This document shows positions 18,576 through 27,285 of a stretch of DNA of 33,327 bases, in pieces. The stretch is from Planctomycetota bacterium. Its GTDB lineage: Bacteria; Planctomycetota; Planctomycetia; Pirellulales; Pirellulaceae. The stretch lies in NCBI GenBank assembly GCA_016872725.1, contig VGZC01000055.1:1-33327 (forward strand), in the 5' to 3' direction. The position numbers were made by a program, and so were the translations under genes. Numbering within the stretch: position 1 is the stretch's first letter; each line of letters begins with the position of its first letter. Under the pieces are notes generated by a model. It worked only from the letters and a program-made list of their open reading frames with translations, searched no databases and was not told the origin of the DNA.

Positions 18576-20561
18576 ATGTCCGAATCCCACTCGGGCTCGA
18601 TCACGGCCCCCAAAGGCGAACGTCCCGTCGGCAACGCCCAAGGGTTTGTCCGGCACGCCCGGTACGACGTGTTGTCCGGATTCCTCGTCTTCCTGATCGC
18701 CCTGCCGCTCTGCCTGGGAATCGCGCTCGCCTGCGGCTATCCCGCGATCGCTGGAGTCTTCACGGCGATCGTGGGGTCGATCGTGACCACATTCCTGAGC
18801 AACTCCGAACTGACGATCAAGGGCCCCGCGGCGGGCCTGATCGTCATCGCCATCGGAACGGTCGAGGCGTTCGGCGGCAAGGGGTTCATGGGCGAGTTCA
18901 CGCAGGCCGACACCGACGCGTATCGGATGGCGCTCGCGGTCGGCGTCGTCGCGGCCGTCCTGCAGATCGTCGCCGGCTCGCTGCGAGCAGGCATTCTGGG
19001 CGAGTTCTTCCCTCTGTCCGCCGTGCACGGCATGCTGGCGGCGATCGGCGTGATCATCATGGTGAAACAGATCCCCATCGCGCTCGGCGTGCAGGGAGCA
19101 AAAGGGGAACCGCTCGAAATGCTCCGCGAAATCCCCCATTACTTCGAGGAGATGAACCCGGAGATCGCGCTGATCGGATGCGTCGGCGTGGTGATCATGT
19201 TCATCTGGCCGATGGTCCAGCGCATGCACGGCGTGCTGAAGGCGATCCCTTCCGCGCTCGTCGTGCTGCTCGCCGCCGTCCCGATGGGCGCGGCATTCGA
19301 CCTGCTGCACCCCCATGCCTACAGCTTCCACGGTCACACGTACGAGCTCGGCGAATCGTACCTCGTCAACATGCCGGACCGCATGTTCGGCATGTTCGAC
19401 TACGTCACAACGCCCGACTTCCGCGCCTTCGACGGCGAGCATATCGGGACGGCCCTCCCATGGGTCATCATGTTCTTCATCATCGGCAGTCTCGAATCGG
19501 TCTTGTCCGCCAAGGCGGTCGATATCCTCGATCCGTGGAAACGGAAGACGGATTTTGACCGTGATCTGGTCGCCGTCGGTGTCGCCAACCTGGCGGCCGC
19601 GGTCATCGGAGGTCTGCCGATGATCTCCGAGATTGTGCGAAGCAAGGCGAACATCGATAATGGGGCGCGAACCCGGTTCGCCGACCTTTGGCACGGCGTG
19701 TTCCTCCTGGCGTGCGTCGCGCTGATCCCCACCGTCCTGCACCGCATCCCGCTCGCCGCGCTCGCCGCCATGCTGATCTACACCGGATTCCGGCTCACGC
19801 ACCCCCGCGAGTTCCTGCACGTCTATCAAGTCGGCAAGGAACAACTGCTGATCTTCGTCTCCACGCTGGTCGGCGTCCTCGCGACGGACCTGCTGATAGG
19901 CATCGCGATCGGCGTCGTTGTGAAACTGACCATCCACATGGTGAACGGGGTGCCGATGTGGGCTCTGTTCAAGCCCTACCTGGATATCGACATGGCCGAG
20001 GACGGAACGGCCGTCGTTCGCGCGAAACAATCGGCCGTCTTCAGCAACTGGATTCCGTTCCGGCGGCAGATCCACCGGCTGGGAGTCGACGAAAGCCGGA
20101 ACGTGGAGCTGGACTTCACCGAGTGCAAGCTCGTCGATCACAGCGTGATGGAGAAACTCGGCGAGCTGGAGCGGGACTTCGCCGACGCCGGTCGGATCCT
20201 GCGGGTCACCGGACTGGAAGGGCATCGACCGCTTTCCAGCCACAACCATGCGGCCCGAAAGCGGGCGATGACTCGTCTCCGCCGCGTCACCGTCGTCGCC
20301 GGCGCCGAACTCCGGGACGAGCTTGTCGCCCAATTCGTCGACCTGGGCGCTTCGGGCTATACGGCCATCGCCTGCTCAGGCGCGGGAAGGCGCGCGCTTG
20401 CCGAGGGTCAAGCGCCGGCCGACGACCAGATCCGGATCGAGGCGGTCGTACCCTACGCGGTCGCCGACGCGATCACGACCTACCTCCAAGCCGTGTCGCG
20501 GACGAACCGCATCACGGCGTGCATCGAAACGGTTGAGGTGCTCCAGCACGGCGCGTTCTGA
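18576..20561 (+). CDS. SulP-family anion (bicarbonate-type) transporter with STAS and C-terminal PII/SbtB-like domain
   Basis: This 661-residue protein has a SulP transport domain (about 30-470; hallmarks [16 protein letters not shown] and [18 protein letters not shown]), then a STAS domain (about 480-562), then about 95 extra residues (565-661). The last part reads like a PII-like protein: an opening [18 protein letters not shown] strand-helix, the GASGYTAI core, a Gly/Arg-rich T-loop segment, then [19 protein letters not shown] and a final ETVEVL strand. This pattern fits SbtB and carboxysome-associated CPII proteins, which sense nucleotides and/or bicarbonate beside bicarbonate transporters. 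With DabA/DabB upstream, the anion is probably bicarbonate (inference; sulfate is possible). GGAGG lies 10 bases before the ATG, immediately after the previous stop. The longer in-frame extension upstream is rejected. Confidence 0.9.
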   Translation: MSESHSGSITAPKGERPVGNAQGFVRHARYDVLSGFLVFLIALPLCLGIALACGYPAIAGVFTAIVGSIVTTFLSNSELTIKGPAAGLIVIAIGTVEAFGGKGFMGEFTQADTDAYRMALAVGVVAAVLQIVAGSLRAGILGEFFPLSAVHGMLAAIGVIIMVKQIPIALGVQGAKGEPLEMLREIPHYFEEMNPEIALIGCVGVVIMFIWPMVQRMHGVLKAIPSALVVLLAAVPMGAAFDLLHPHAYSFHGHTYELGESYLVNMPDRMFGMFDYVTTPDFRAFDGEHIGTALPWVIMFFIIGSLESVLSAKAVDILDPWKRKTDFDRDLVAVGVANLAAAVIGGLPMISEIVRSKANIDNGARTRFADLWHGVFLLACVALIPTVLHRIPLAALAAMLIYTGFRLTHPREFLHVYQVGKEQLLIFVSTLVGVLATDLLIGIAIGVVVKLTIHMVNGVPMWALFKPYLDIDMAEDGTAVVRAKQSAVFSNWIPFRRQIHRLGVDESRNVELDFTECKLVDHSVMEKLGELERDFADAGRILRVTGLEGHRPLSSHNHAARKRAMTRLRRVTVVAGAELRDELVAQFVDLGASGYTAIACSGAGRRALAEGQAPADDQIRIEAVVPYAVADAITTYLQAVSRTNRITACIETVEVLQHGAF

Positions 20562-20631
20562 TAGGCGCCGGTCTTCGCGGAAATCGCGGGAAATTCGCCC
20601 CTTTCCGGCTCGCACAATCAAGAAATCGGCC

Positions 20632-21093
20632 CTACCGGCGGCCTTCGTACTCCCTGAGGAAACCGAGGAACTCGCGGCGATGCGTCTCCTCGCTCGCCAA
20701 CGCCTGGATGCAGAGGTCCTGCGTCACGTAGTCATCGCCGTCGCAGAGCTTGATGATCTTGCGGTACTGGGCGATCGCTCCCTCCTCCGCCGCGATCACG
20801 CCCTTGATCACGTGCACCACGTCCGTGCTGTCGGCGGACGGCTGGAGTGAGCCTTGGATCGATCGGAACGCGCCGCTGCCGGGAACCGATCCACCAAGCT
20901 CCTTGATGCGTCGGCCCAGATTCCGCGCATGCATGAGCTCTTCGGCAATATCGGCCGCAAGCGCCTTCTTGATCTCCTCGGCGCGGACCCCGTCGAGATT
21001 CAGCGAGTTGGCGATGTAGTTCATCACCGTCTCGATCTCCATCCAATACGAAGCGGTCAGCTCGGCGACAATCTGCGAATTCTTCTCACTCAT
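20632..21093 (-). CDS. Ferritin-like (bacterioferritin/Dps-type) di-iron protein
   Basis: This is a 153-residue four-helix protein. Candidate di-iron ligands are the Glu of YWMEIETVMNYIA (helix 1), ExxH in IAEELMHARNL (helix 2), the Glu of IAAEEGAIAQYRK (helix 3), and ExxH in ASEETHRREFLGFL (helix 4): the complete E-ExxH-E-ExxH ferritin pattern. No haem-binding Met typical of bacterioferritin could be assigned with confidence. It probably stores iron or protects against peroxide. The ATG at 21093 follows GGGGA at a suitable distance; the open frame extends much further upstream, but that part is Arg-rich shadow sequence crossing a terminator. The gene converges on the SulP gene with 70 bp between stops. 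Confidence 0.85.
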   Translation of the reverse strand: MSEKNSQIVAELTASYWMEIETVMNYIANSLNLDGVRAEEIKKALAADIAEELMHARNLGRRIKELGGSVPGSGAFRSIQGSLQPSADSTDVVHVIKGVIAAEEGAIAQYRKIIKLCDGDDYVTQDLCIQALASEETHRREFLGFLREYEGRR

Positions 21094-21256
21094 GGCATTC
21101 CCCGTCCGTCGAATCGGTGTCCGTTTTTTCCGTCGTTTCCCACTTCTCCAGTGTTGGCGCCGGACGCCGTTTTGCCAACCACACATACCAAAATGGATCA
21201 ACGGCCAAGCCGTCCATGACGAAAGTCGTCCCCGCGCCCGCGCGCGAACAAAAAAA

Positions 21257-21286
21257 GGCTCCCGAGTCCGAGAGGACTCGGGAGCC
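21257..21286 (-). terminator. Rho-independent terminator of the TIGR03000 gene
   Basis: GGCTCCCGAGTCC (21257-21269) and GGACTCGGGAGCC (21274-21286) form a perfect 13-bp stem with a 4-base loop. On the minus strand the stem is followed by a run of seven T (A-run at 21250-21256). It lies about 48 bp past the stop codon at 21335 and protects the ferritin-like gene from read-through. Confidence 0.9.
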
Positions 21287-21334
21287 TTCCGCATGTTCAA
21301 CGCGTCGTACCCCGCGCGATCGCGGAACGGTCGA

Positions 21335-22381
21335 CTAATGGGCCGCCGCGACCTTCTCGGCGTCGAACGAGAAGTCCAGCGACTTCTGTTCACCGGCCTT
21401 GAGCGAGATCGTCTGTTCCTGGGTGACCGGCTTTCCGTCGCGCTCGATCGTGACCGACACGACGTAGTCGGTCCATTCCTGGCCCGCCGACAGCGAGCTC
21501 GTGCGGAAGACGCGGACCGCGCCGGAGGCCGACGTGTCGTTGCCGGCCAAGCTGACCTTGGCATCCGCGGGAACGTTGACCGTCAGGACGGTCTCGGGAC
21601 GCGGCTGAAGATCGAACGTCAGATCGCTCGTATCACCCGCCTTCAGGTGAACGACCTTCGTATCCTCCGCGATCTTCCCGTCCACTTCCGACTCGACTCG
21701 AACCTCATACGTGTACGTCATGCCGGGAACCAGACCGCGGGAAACGTACTGTCGGTTCGCGCCCGTGCTCTTCGTCGCGCGGCCGTTCACAAACACCTTC
21801 GCACCCTCGGGGACATCGACCGTCAGGACGGCGCTTCCGCCAAGGCTCGTCTGAGTCGTCGGAGCCGGAAGTCCGTCCGTGCCCTCGGGCGCCTTCGGCG
21901 CCGCGTCGGGAGCGGCCGGTTCGGCTTGGGGAACACCCATGGGTGTCCGGTAGTACGTCGCTCCACTGCACGAGCAACTGCATGAGCAGCCGCACGAACT
22001 CCAGCAACCATACTCGACCACGCGCACCGTTCCGACGCACGAAACGCACGACGCGCACCCGCAATAGGCGCGGTAGCGGAGGTGTTCGAACGGATGGAAC
22101 ACGTGATGCACGAAATTGCGGACCGGGCCGCCGTGGCAACCCCAGCACCCCACCGCGCCATAGCAGCCATAGCCGCCGTAGCACCCGTAACAGCCGTGGC
22201 ACGCGTAGCCGGAGTAGCACCCATAGCACCCAACCGGAGCCGCGTAACAACCGCCCCAGCATCCACCCGCGCAGCCGTACCACCCCCAGCCGGCTTGCGC
22301 CGGCGCGGGATTCAGTACGGCGAGCGCCATGGCGGTCGCCGCGACGAAGCTCAAACCCCTCAACCCCTTCCACGTTCGCAT
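21335..22381 (-). CDS. Secreted Cys/Gly/Tyr-rich protein with two TIGR03000 domains
   Basis: This 348-residue protein has a signal peptide (about 1-29, ending PAQA). A low-complexity part follows (about 30-145) containing 21 Cys, many in GCYGCY-type repeats and ending with a Cys-Ser alternation, plus a His-rich HHVFHPFEH stretch. Two beta-rich repeats come next, about 187-260 (VLTVDVPEGAKVFVNG) and 264-340 (VLTVNVPADAKVSLAG), matching the planctomycete-specific TIGR03000 domain, whose function is unknown. Such proteins are thought to be exported structural or surface proteins; a cross-linked or metal-binding layer is a possibility (inference). Its own promoter-like element (22468-22495) and a strong terminator make it a single-gene unit, which suggests high expression. 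Confidence 0.88.
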   Translation of the reverse strand: MRTWKGLRGLSFVAATAMALAVLNPAPAQAGWGWYGCAGGCWGGCYAAPVGCYGCYSGYACHGCYGCYGGYGCYGAVGCWGCHGGPVRNFVHHVFHPFEHLRYRAYCGCASCVSCVGTVRVVEYGCWSSCGCSCSCSCSGATYYRTPMGVPQAEPAAPDAAPKAPEGTDGLPAPTTQTSLGGSAVLTVDVPEGAKVFVNGRATKSTGANRQYVSRGLVPGMTYTYEVRVESEVDGKIAEDTKVVHLKAGDTSDLTFDLQPRPETVLTVNVPADAKVSLAGNDTSASGAVRVFRTSSLSAGQEWTDYVVSVTIERDGKPVTQEQTISLKAGEQKSLDFSFDAEKVAAAH

Positions 22382-22467
22382 TGTTTGACCCTATTCCCTC
22401 TCGATAGATCCGGCATCACCGGTAAACTCAACCCCGGCACGCACCCTTACCGGGGCGCGTCTCCCAC

Positions 22468-22495
22468 AGCATACAACTTGACTGCGTTAATTCAA
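22468..22495 (-). promoter_or_regulatory. Candidate sigma-70-type promoter of the TIGR03000 gene
   Basis: On the minus strand TTGAAT (22495-22490) is followed after 16 bases by TATGCT (22473-22468), each matching the sigma-70 consensus at four of six places. It lies about 87 bp before the ATG at 22381 in a 244-bp non-coding gap that is otherwise featureless apart from its locally low GC. A match of this quality can arise by chance. Confidence 0.35.
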
Positions 22496-22625
22496 GAAGA
22501 TTGGGGGAGATTTCGGGATCGCGAAGACTGCGGGGGCCGGAGGCTGCGGCGTTGCCGGAATTGTCGGGCATGGTCCGAGCCGGCGCTCGGAATGCCCAGA
22601 TCGGCGCACGAGCGGGCCAGTCCGC

Positions 22626-23930
22626 TCAATCGCGTTCGATCGTGAACTGGATCGTGTCGAAGGACGCCTCCCCCGTCGCTCCGAACAGGCCGATTCGAAA
22701 CAGGGCCTCGCGGGCCGTCTCGGGAACTCGGAACACTTTTTCGACCGTATGCCAATCGCGTGTTCCCTCGAGAGGGCCGGCGTTCTGGTAGCCCAAATCG
22801 CGGCGGTTTTCGTCGTAGAACGTCATGGCGACGGTGGCGTAATCGCCGACCTTGTCGATATTGCGGACGCCGCGCAGACGCACCATGGCCGCGACTCGGA
22901 TGGATCGAACCTCGCGGCCGTCGACGGCCAGTCCTTGCAAGAGGCTTGCGGGTCGGCCGGGGTCCTCGTTCGAAAACGTGACGCAGGCTCGGCCTTGGGA
23001 CGGGGCTTGGGTATCGAGGCGGGCAAGTCGCTGGTAGTACCAGCCGGGAACGAACGTCTCGTCCTTCGCGGGATCCTCGAAATCGGCGTTGATCAGCTTG
23101 GGGTTCGCGGGGTCCGGCAGGACCTCCCTGCCCTCCTCGGCTTTTCCGGTCATGGGTACAAACAGGGTCGGCTGGAGCGCCTCGGAGACCAATTTGCCTT
23201 CTTTCTTTCGCATCAAGTAGAGCGTTTGCTGGTAGCGTTCGCCGACGGGGACGATCATCAGTCCGCCCTCGCGGAGCTGTTCCTGGAGGGGAATGGGGAC
23301 GCGTTCGGGCGAGCACGTGACGATGATCTTGTCGAACGGAGCGAACTCGGGCCAACCCAAATAGCCGTCGCCGATTTTCGTGTGGACGTTGGCGTATTTG
23401 AGCCGTTTGAGCGTGCGTTCCGCGCGGAGTCCGAGCGGTTCGACGATTTCGATCGTGTAAACATCCTTCACGATCGGCGAAAGCACGGCGGCCTGATATC
23501 CGCTTCCGGTTCCGATTTCGAGCACGCGGTCGGTCGGTTGGGGGTCGAGCGCCTGCGTCATGAAGGCCACGATGTACGGAGAGGAAATCGTCTGGCTGTC
23601 GCCGATCGGCAAGGACATGTCGTAATACGCTTGATTCCGGTATGACCGGGCGACGAACTCATGCCGAGGCGTTTTCGAGATGGCTTCGACGACGGGCTGA
23701 CTGGTGATGCCGCTCGGAAGGATGATTTCCTGGACCAGTTTTCGGCGAGCCGTTTCGAACGGATCCCGCGTCTGAGCGCCGACCGGCCCGATGCGTCCGA
23801 TCAGGAGGATACCCGCGGACCAGGCGGCGGCGCGGACGGCACGCGCGAATGGGGGGCGGGCGGCTGATCCGTCCATGCGCCGGCGCGGGGCGTGGCGAAC
23901 CTCGGGTCGATTCCGGCTTTGATTGTCCAT
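22626..23930 (-). CDS. pcm: Exported protein-L-isoaspartate O-methyltransferase with C-terminal beta-sandwich domain
   Basis: The protein has 434 residues from the ATG at 23930; a GTG 12 bases upstream and an ATG at 23876 are alternatives. A signal peptide or membrane anchor ([17 protein letters not shown]) precedes the PCMT domain (about 60-265). That domain shows the substrate strand [20 protein letters not shown] and the SAM-binding loop [20 protein letters not shown] repairs isoaspartyl damage with S-adenosylmethionine. The remaining 165 residues ([11 protein letters not shown] to [11 protein letters not shown]) look like a carbohydrate-binding-module-type jelly roll. An exported PCMT is odd because SAM is cytosolic; the hydrophobic stretch may be a membrane anchor with the enzyme facing inward. 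A TATAAT on the minus strand at 24005-24000 could be its -10 box. Confidence 0.85.
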   Translation of the reverse strand: MDNQSRNRPEVRHAPRRRMDGSAARPPFARAVRAAAWSAGILLIGRIGPVGAQTRDPFETARRKLVQEIILPSGITSQPVVEAISKTPRHEFVARSYRNQAYYDMSLPIGDSQTISSPYIVAFMTQALDPQPTDRVLEIGTGSGYQAAVLSPIVKDVYTIEIVEPLGLRAERTLKRLKYANVHTKIGDGYLGWPEFAPFDKIIVTCSPERVPIPLQEQLREGGLMIVPVGERYQQTLYLMRKKEGKLVSEALQPTLFVPMTGKAEEGREVLPDPANPKLINADFEDPAKDETFVPGWYYQRLARLDTQAPSQGRACVTFSNEDPGRPASLLQGLAVDGREVRSIRVAAMVRLRGVRNIDKVGDYATVAMTFYDENRRDLGYQNAGPLEGTRDWHTVEKVFRVPETAREALFRIGLFGATGEASFDTIQFTIERD

Positions 23931-24218
23931 TTCAGAGCCCACATCTCAGGGAGAACCGAGAAACGCGCGTATGTCGCGGGCGCGACTCGCCGCGCATGCA
24001 TTATATCGTCCGTTCCCCGCGCGCGTCGGATCGGTCTTGTCACGGCGTCACGATCCATTCCGCGGCGGGAACGGATGGGAGTCCGCCGCGGCATGGCTAG
24101 TGACCCGGACCCGCATGGGCTGGCAATTGCGGTCCGCGCGACTAGAATGTCGGCCGTTCGCGGAGTCATCCCCTTTCTGTCCGAAACGGGGTCGGTTCAA
24201 AATCGGGAGTCCATCCGG

Positions 24219-25016
24219 ATGCGCACCAATCCGGTCAAGAAGAAACTGGCCGCCGGAGAGCCATCGTACGGCACGTGGCTCTCGCTCGGCGATCTCTACG
24301 CGACGCGCGTGCTCGCGCGGATGGGGTTCGATTGGCTCACGCTCGACATCGAGCATTCGGCCGTCGATTGGTCGCAGGCCGCGATGATCTTCGGCGCGGT
24401 CGCCGACGCGGGCTGTGTCCCGCTCGCCCGCGTGCCCGAGGGATCGCACCACGACATCAAGCGGGTCCTCGACGCGGGCGCCTGGGGGATCGTCGTGCCG
24501 ATGGTCGACACGGTCGAACAGGCGCGAACGGCGATCCGGGCCGCGAAGTATCCTCCCGTCGGCAACCGGTCGGTCGGCGGCGGCATGCACGCGATGAATT
24601 TCGACGCGCCGGCGAGCGAATACTACGAGCGGGTGAACGACGAGGTGCTCGTCATCCTGCAGACCGAGAGTCCTTTGGGCGTGGAGAACGCGGAGGCGAT
24701 TTACGCGTTGCCCGGCGTCGACGCGATTTTCATCGGCCCGAACGACCTGCGGTTCCAAATGCGCGAGGCCGACGGCCGGTTTCCAACTCCCGAGGAACAC
24801 GAAGCGATGGTGCAGCGCGTGATCGCGGCGGGCAGGAAGGTCGGCACGCCGACGGGCATCCACGCGATGGACGCGCCGTCGGCCCTCCGCCGCGCCGCGC
24901 AAGGCATGCAGTTCCTCGCCGTCGGCAGCGACTTGCGGATGATGACGGTCGAAGCGGGCCGGATCCTCAACGAAGTCGCGCCCGACCGCGCGGCGCGCGA
25001 CGTGGCGCGGTACTAA
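24219..25016 (+). CDS. HpcH/HpaI-family class II aldolase
   Basis: This is a 265-residue TIM-barrel aldolase. The catalytic His is in [12 protein letters not shown], an Arg in [22 protein letters not shown], and the metal ligands Glu and Asp in [11 protein letters not shown] and [11 protein letters not shown]. The family cleaves 4-hydroxy-2-oxoacids such as 4-hydroxy-2-oxoheptanedioate or 2-keto-3-deoxy sugars to pyruvate and an aldehyde; the exact substrate cannot be told. The ATG at 24219 is chosen over an open extension upstream because GGGAG lies 9 bases before it and homologues begin near this point ([18 protein letters not shown]). It begins a three-gene operon, with the next start 18 bp downstream. 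Confidence 0.9.
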   Translation: MRTNPVKKKLAAGEPSYGTWLSLGDLYATRVLARMGFDWLTLDIEHSAVDWSQAAMIFGAVADAGCVPLARVPEGSHHDIKRVLDAGAWGIVVPMVDTVEQARTAIRAAKYPPVGNRSVGGGMHAMNFDAPASEYYERVNDEVLVILQTESPLGVENAEAIYALPGVDAIFIGPNDLRFQMREADGRFPTPEEHEAMVQRVIAAGRKVGTPTGIHAMDAPSALRRAAQGMQFLAVGSDLRMMTVEAGRILNEVAPDRAARDVARY

Positions 25017-25034
25017 CCGCGACAGGTGGTTCGG

Positions 25035-26249
25035 ATGAACGTGTATTTGCTCGCGACGCTCGATACGAAGGGCCCCGAGGCCCTGTTTCTGCGATCGCGG
25101 CTCGCCGCGCGCGGCGTACCGGTCCGCATCATGGATACCGGTTGTTTGGGAACGCCATCGTGCCCCGCGGACATCGCGCGCGAGGCCGTGTTCGCGGCGT
25201 CCGGCGTGTCGCTCGATGAAGTCCGCGCGGCGAACGACCGCGGCGCGGCCGTCACGGCCGCCATGCGGGGCGCGGCGCGGCTCGTCCGCGAAGCCCATGA
25301 TCGCGGCGACGTCAGCGGCGTGCTCGCCATCGGAGGCTCGGCCGGCACGACGATCGGCACGTCCGCGATGCGCGAGCTCCCGCTCGGCGTTCCCAAGCTG
25401 ATGGTGAGCACGCTCGCCTCGGGCCAGGTCCGCCCCTACGTCGGGGACAAGGACATCCTCATGCTCAATTCGGTCGTCGATATCGCGGGGATCAACCGGA
25501 TCAGTCGAGCGATCCTCGGGAACGCGGCGGCCGCCATGGCGGGCATGGTCGCGCGAGTCGAGGGCGAAGACGATTCGACCGGCGCGGACCGCCCGCTCAT
25601 CGCCGCGACGATGTTCGGCGTCACGACGCCGTGCGTCCAGCGCGCCCGCGAGGTGCTCGAACAGGCGGGCTACGAAGTGCTTGTCTTCCACGCCACGGGC
25701 AACGGGGGGCAGGCGATGGAGTCTCTGATCCGCGATCGAATGCTCGCGGGCGTGCTCGACATCACGACCACCGAGCTCGCCGATGAACTCGTCGGAGGCG
25801 TGCTATCCGCCGGCAAGGACCGGTTGACCGCCGCCGCGCGGACTGGCACGCCGCAAGTCGTTTCGGTCGGCGCGCTCGACATGGTCAACTTCGGGCCGCC
25901 CGCGACGGTGCCCGAGTCGTTCCGCGGCCGGACGTTCTACCAGCACAATCCGACGGTGACCTTGATGCGCACGACCGTCGAGGAGAACGCGAAGCTCGGC
26001 GCCGAAATCGGAGCGAAGCTCGCCGCGTCGACCGGCCCGACGCGCATCCTCCTTCCACGACAAGGCGTCTCCGCGATCGATCGGACGGGCCAGCCGTTCG
26101 ACGATCCGGCCGCTCGCCGCGCGCTGTTCGACGGAATTCAATCCCATCGTGGTTCGGTTCCGTGTGAGGAATACGACCTGCACATCAACGATCCCCGGTT
26201 CGCGGAGACCGCCGCCCGAACGCTGCTCGACCTGATCGCCGTCCGTTAA
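25035..26249 (+). CDS. Tm-1-like ATP-binding / UPF0261 family protein
   Basis: This 404-residue protein opens with [21 protein letters not shown], the typical start of UPF0261. Later segments [32 protein letters not shown] and [15 protein letters not shown] are also characteristic; the first contains a Gly-rich nucleotide-binding loop seen in tomato Tm-1. In plants and fungi this domain is fused to a TIM barrel resembling the product of the following gene, so the two bacterial proteins probably act together. The enzymatic role of the family is not established to my knowledge. The ATG at 25035 with AGGTGG 5 bases before it is preferred to the GTG at 25026. Confidence 0.88.
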   Translation: MNVYLLATLDTKGPEALFLRSRLAARGVPVRIMDTGCLGTPSCPADIAREAVFAASGVSLDEVRAANDRGAAVTAAMRGAARLVREAHDRGDVSGVLAIGGSAGTTIGTSAMRELPLGVPKLMVSTLASGQVRPYVGDKDILMLNSVVDIAGINRISRAILGNAAAAMAGMVARVEGEDDSTGADRPLIAATMFGVTTPCVQRAREVLEQAGYEVLVFHATGNGGQAMESLIRDRMLAGVLDITTTELADELVGGVLSAGKDRLTAAARTGTPQVVSVGALDMVNFGPPATVPESFRGRTFYQHNPTVTLMRTTVEENAKLGAEIGAKLAASTGPTRILLPRQGVSAIDRTGQPFDDPAARRALFDGIQSHRGSVPCEEYDLHINDPRFAETAARTLLDLIAVR

Positions 26250-26332
26250 TGGCGCGCGGCACTCCGTGCCGCGTTGCACGACGCAAATCGCCGCGCCCTG
26301 TTTGCCCCATTGCCATGCCGGAGACCGATTCC

Positions 26333-27175
26333 ATGGGACGCTTCGCTCGCCAGGATGTCTTGAACCGACTGCGCGCCAAGGTCGCGGCTGGCAGGCCGAT
26401 CGTGGGAGGCGGAGCCGGAACGGGACTCAGCGCGAAGATGTCCGAGGTGGGCGGCGTCGATCTCCTGGTCATCTACAATTCGGGACGGTTCCGCATGGCG
26501 GGCCGAGGCTCTTTGTCGGGCATGATGCCCTACGGAGACGCGAACGCGATCGTCATGGAAATGGCCCGCGAAGTGCTCCCGGTCGTCGACCACACGCCCG
26601 TGCTCGCCGGCGTATGCGGAACCGATCCGTTTCGGAGGATGGAGTCATTCCTGCGGCAGGTCGACGACGCCGGTTTCTCGGGCGTGCAGAATTTTCCGAC
26701 GGTCGGCCTGATCGACGGCACGTTCCGCCGCAACCTCGAGGAAACCAACATGGGATTCGGGCTCGAAGTCGACATGATCCGAACGGCCCACGCGTTGGGC
26801 ATGCTTACCACGCCGTATTGTTTCAATCCGGACGAGGCGCGGGCGATGGCCGAGGCGGGAGCGGACATCCTGATTCCGCACATGGGATTGACGACGAAAG
26901 GCACGATCGGCGCCTCGACCGCCCTGACGCTCGATGACTCGGTGCGCGCCGTCCAGGCGATGCACGACGCAGCCAAGCGGGTCAACAAGGAGATCCTCGT
27001 CCTTTGCCACGGCGGGCCGATCGCCGAACCGTCCGACGCCCAGTACATCCTCGATCGCACGACCGGAGTCGTCGGATTCTACGGGGCGAGCAGCATGGAA
27101 CGGCTCCCCGTCGAACCGGCGATCGCGAATCGAGTCCGCGAGTTCACCCAACTGACATTTTCCAGTCACTCGTGA
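26333..27175 (+). CDS. PEP-hydrolase-like TIM-barrel protein (partner of the Tm-1-like protein)
   Basis: The protein has 280 residues from the ATG at 26333 (GGAGA 8 bases upstream); the ATGs at 26249 and 26315 give longer N-termini not expected for the family. Signature stretches are [55 protein letters not shown] and [13 protein letters not shown], all typical of the phosphoenolpyruvate-hydrolase-like family (PF09370). It is the usual genomic neighbour of UPF0261 genes and corresponds to the C-terminal half of the eukaryotic Tm-1 protein. It might act on a phosphoenol or 2-oxo intermediate supplied to or from the aldolase (inference). It lies 83 bp after the Tm-1-like gene. Confidence 0.87.
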   Translation: MGRFARQDVLNRLRAKVAAGRPIVGGGAGTGLSAKMSEVGGVDLLVIYNSGRFRMAGRGSLSGMMPYGDANAIVMEMAREVLPVVDHTPVLAGVCGTDPFRRMESFLRQVDDAGFSGVQNFPTVGLIDGTFRRNLEETNMGFGLEVDMIRTAHALGMLTTPYCFNPDEARAMAEAGADILIPHMGLTTKGTIGASTALTLDDSVRAVQAMHDAAKRVNKEILVLCHGGPIAEPSDAQYILDRTTGVVGFYGASSMERLPVEPAIANRVREFTQLTFSSHS

Positions 27176-27285
27176 GCGCCGTGCCGGTCGGGTCGCCGAC
27201 CGGACCAGGCGCGCGGGATCCGGAAGCTCGGAGCGGACCGCCGATGAACGCCGTAGCACCCGACCGATGCCCGAGGGAAATGCCG

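Noticed and set aside
18444-20333. Open frame of 629 codons on the minus strand opposite the SulP gene
   Set aside because: His/Asp/Arg-rich shadow; SulP, STAS and PII-like features are all on the plus strand.
24048-25691. Open frame of 547 codons on the minus strand across the aldolase and Tm-1-like genes
   Set aside because: His/Arg/Asp-rich shadow spanning two real genes and their intergenic gap.
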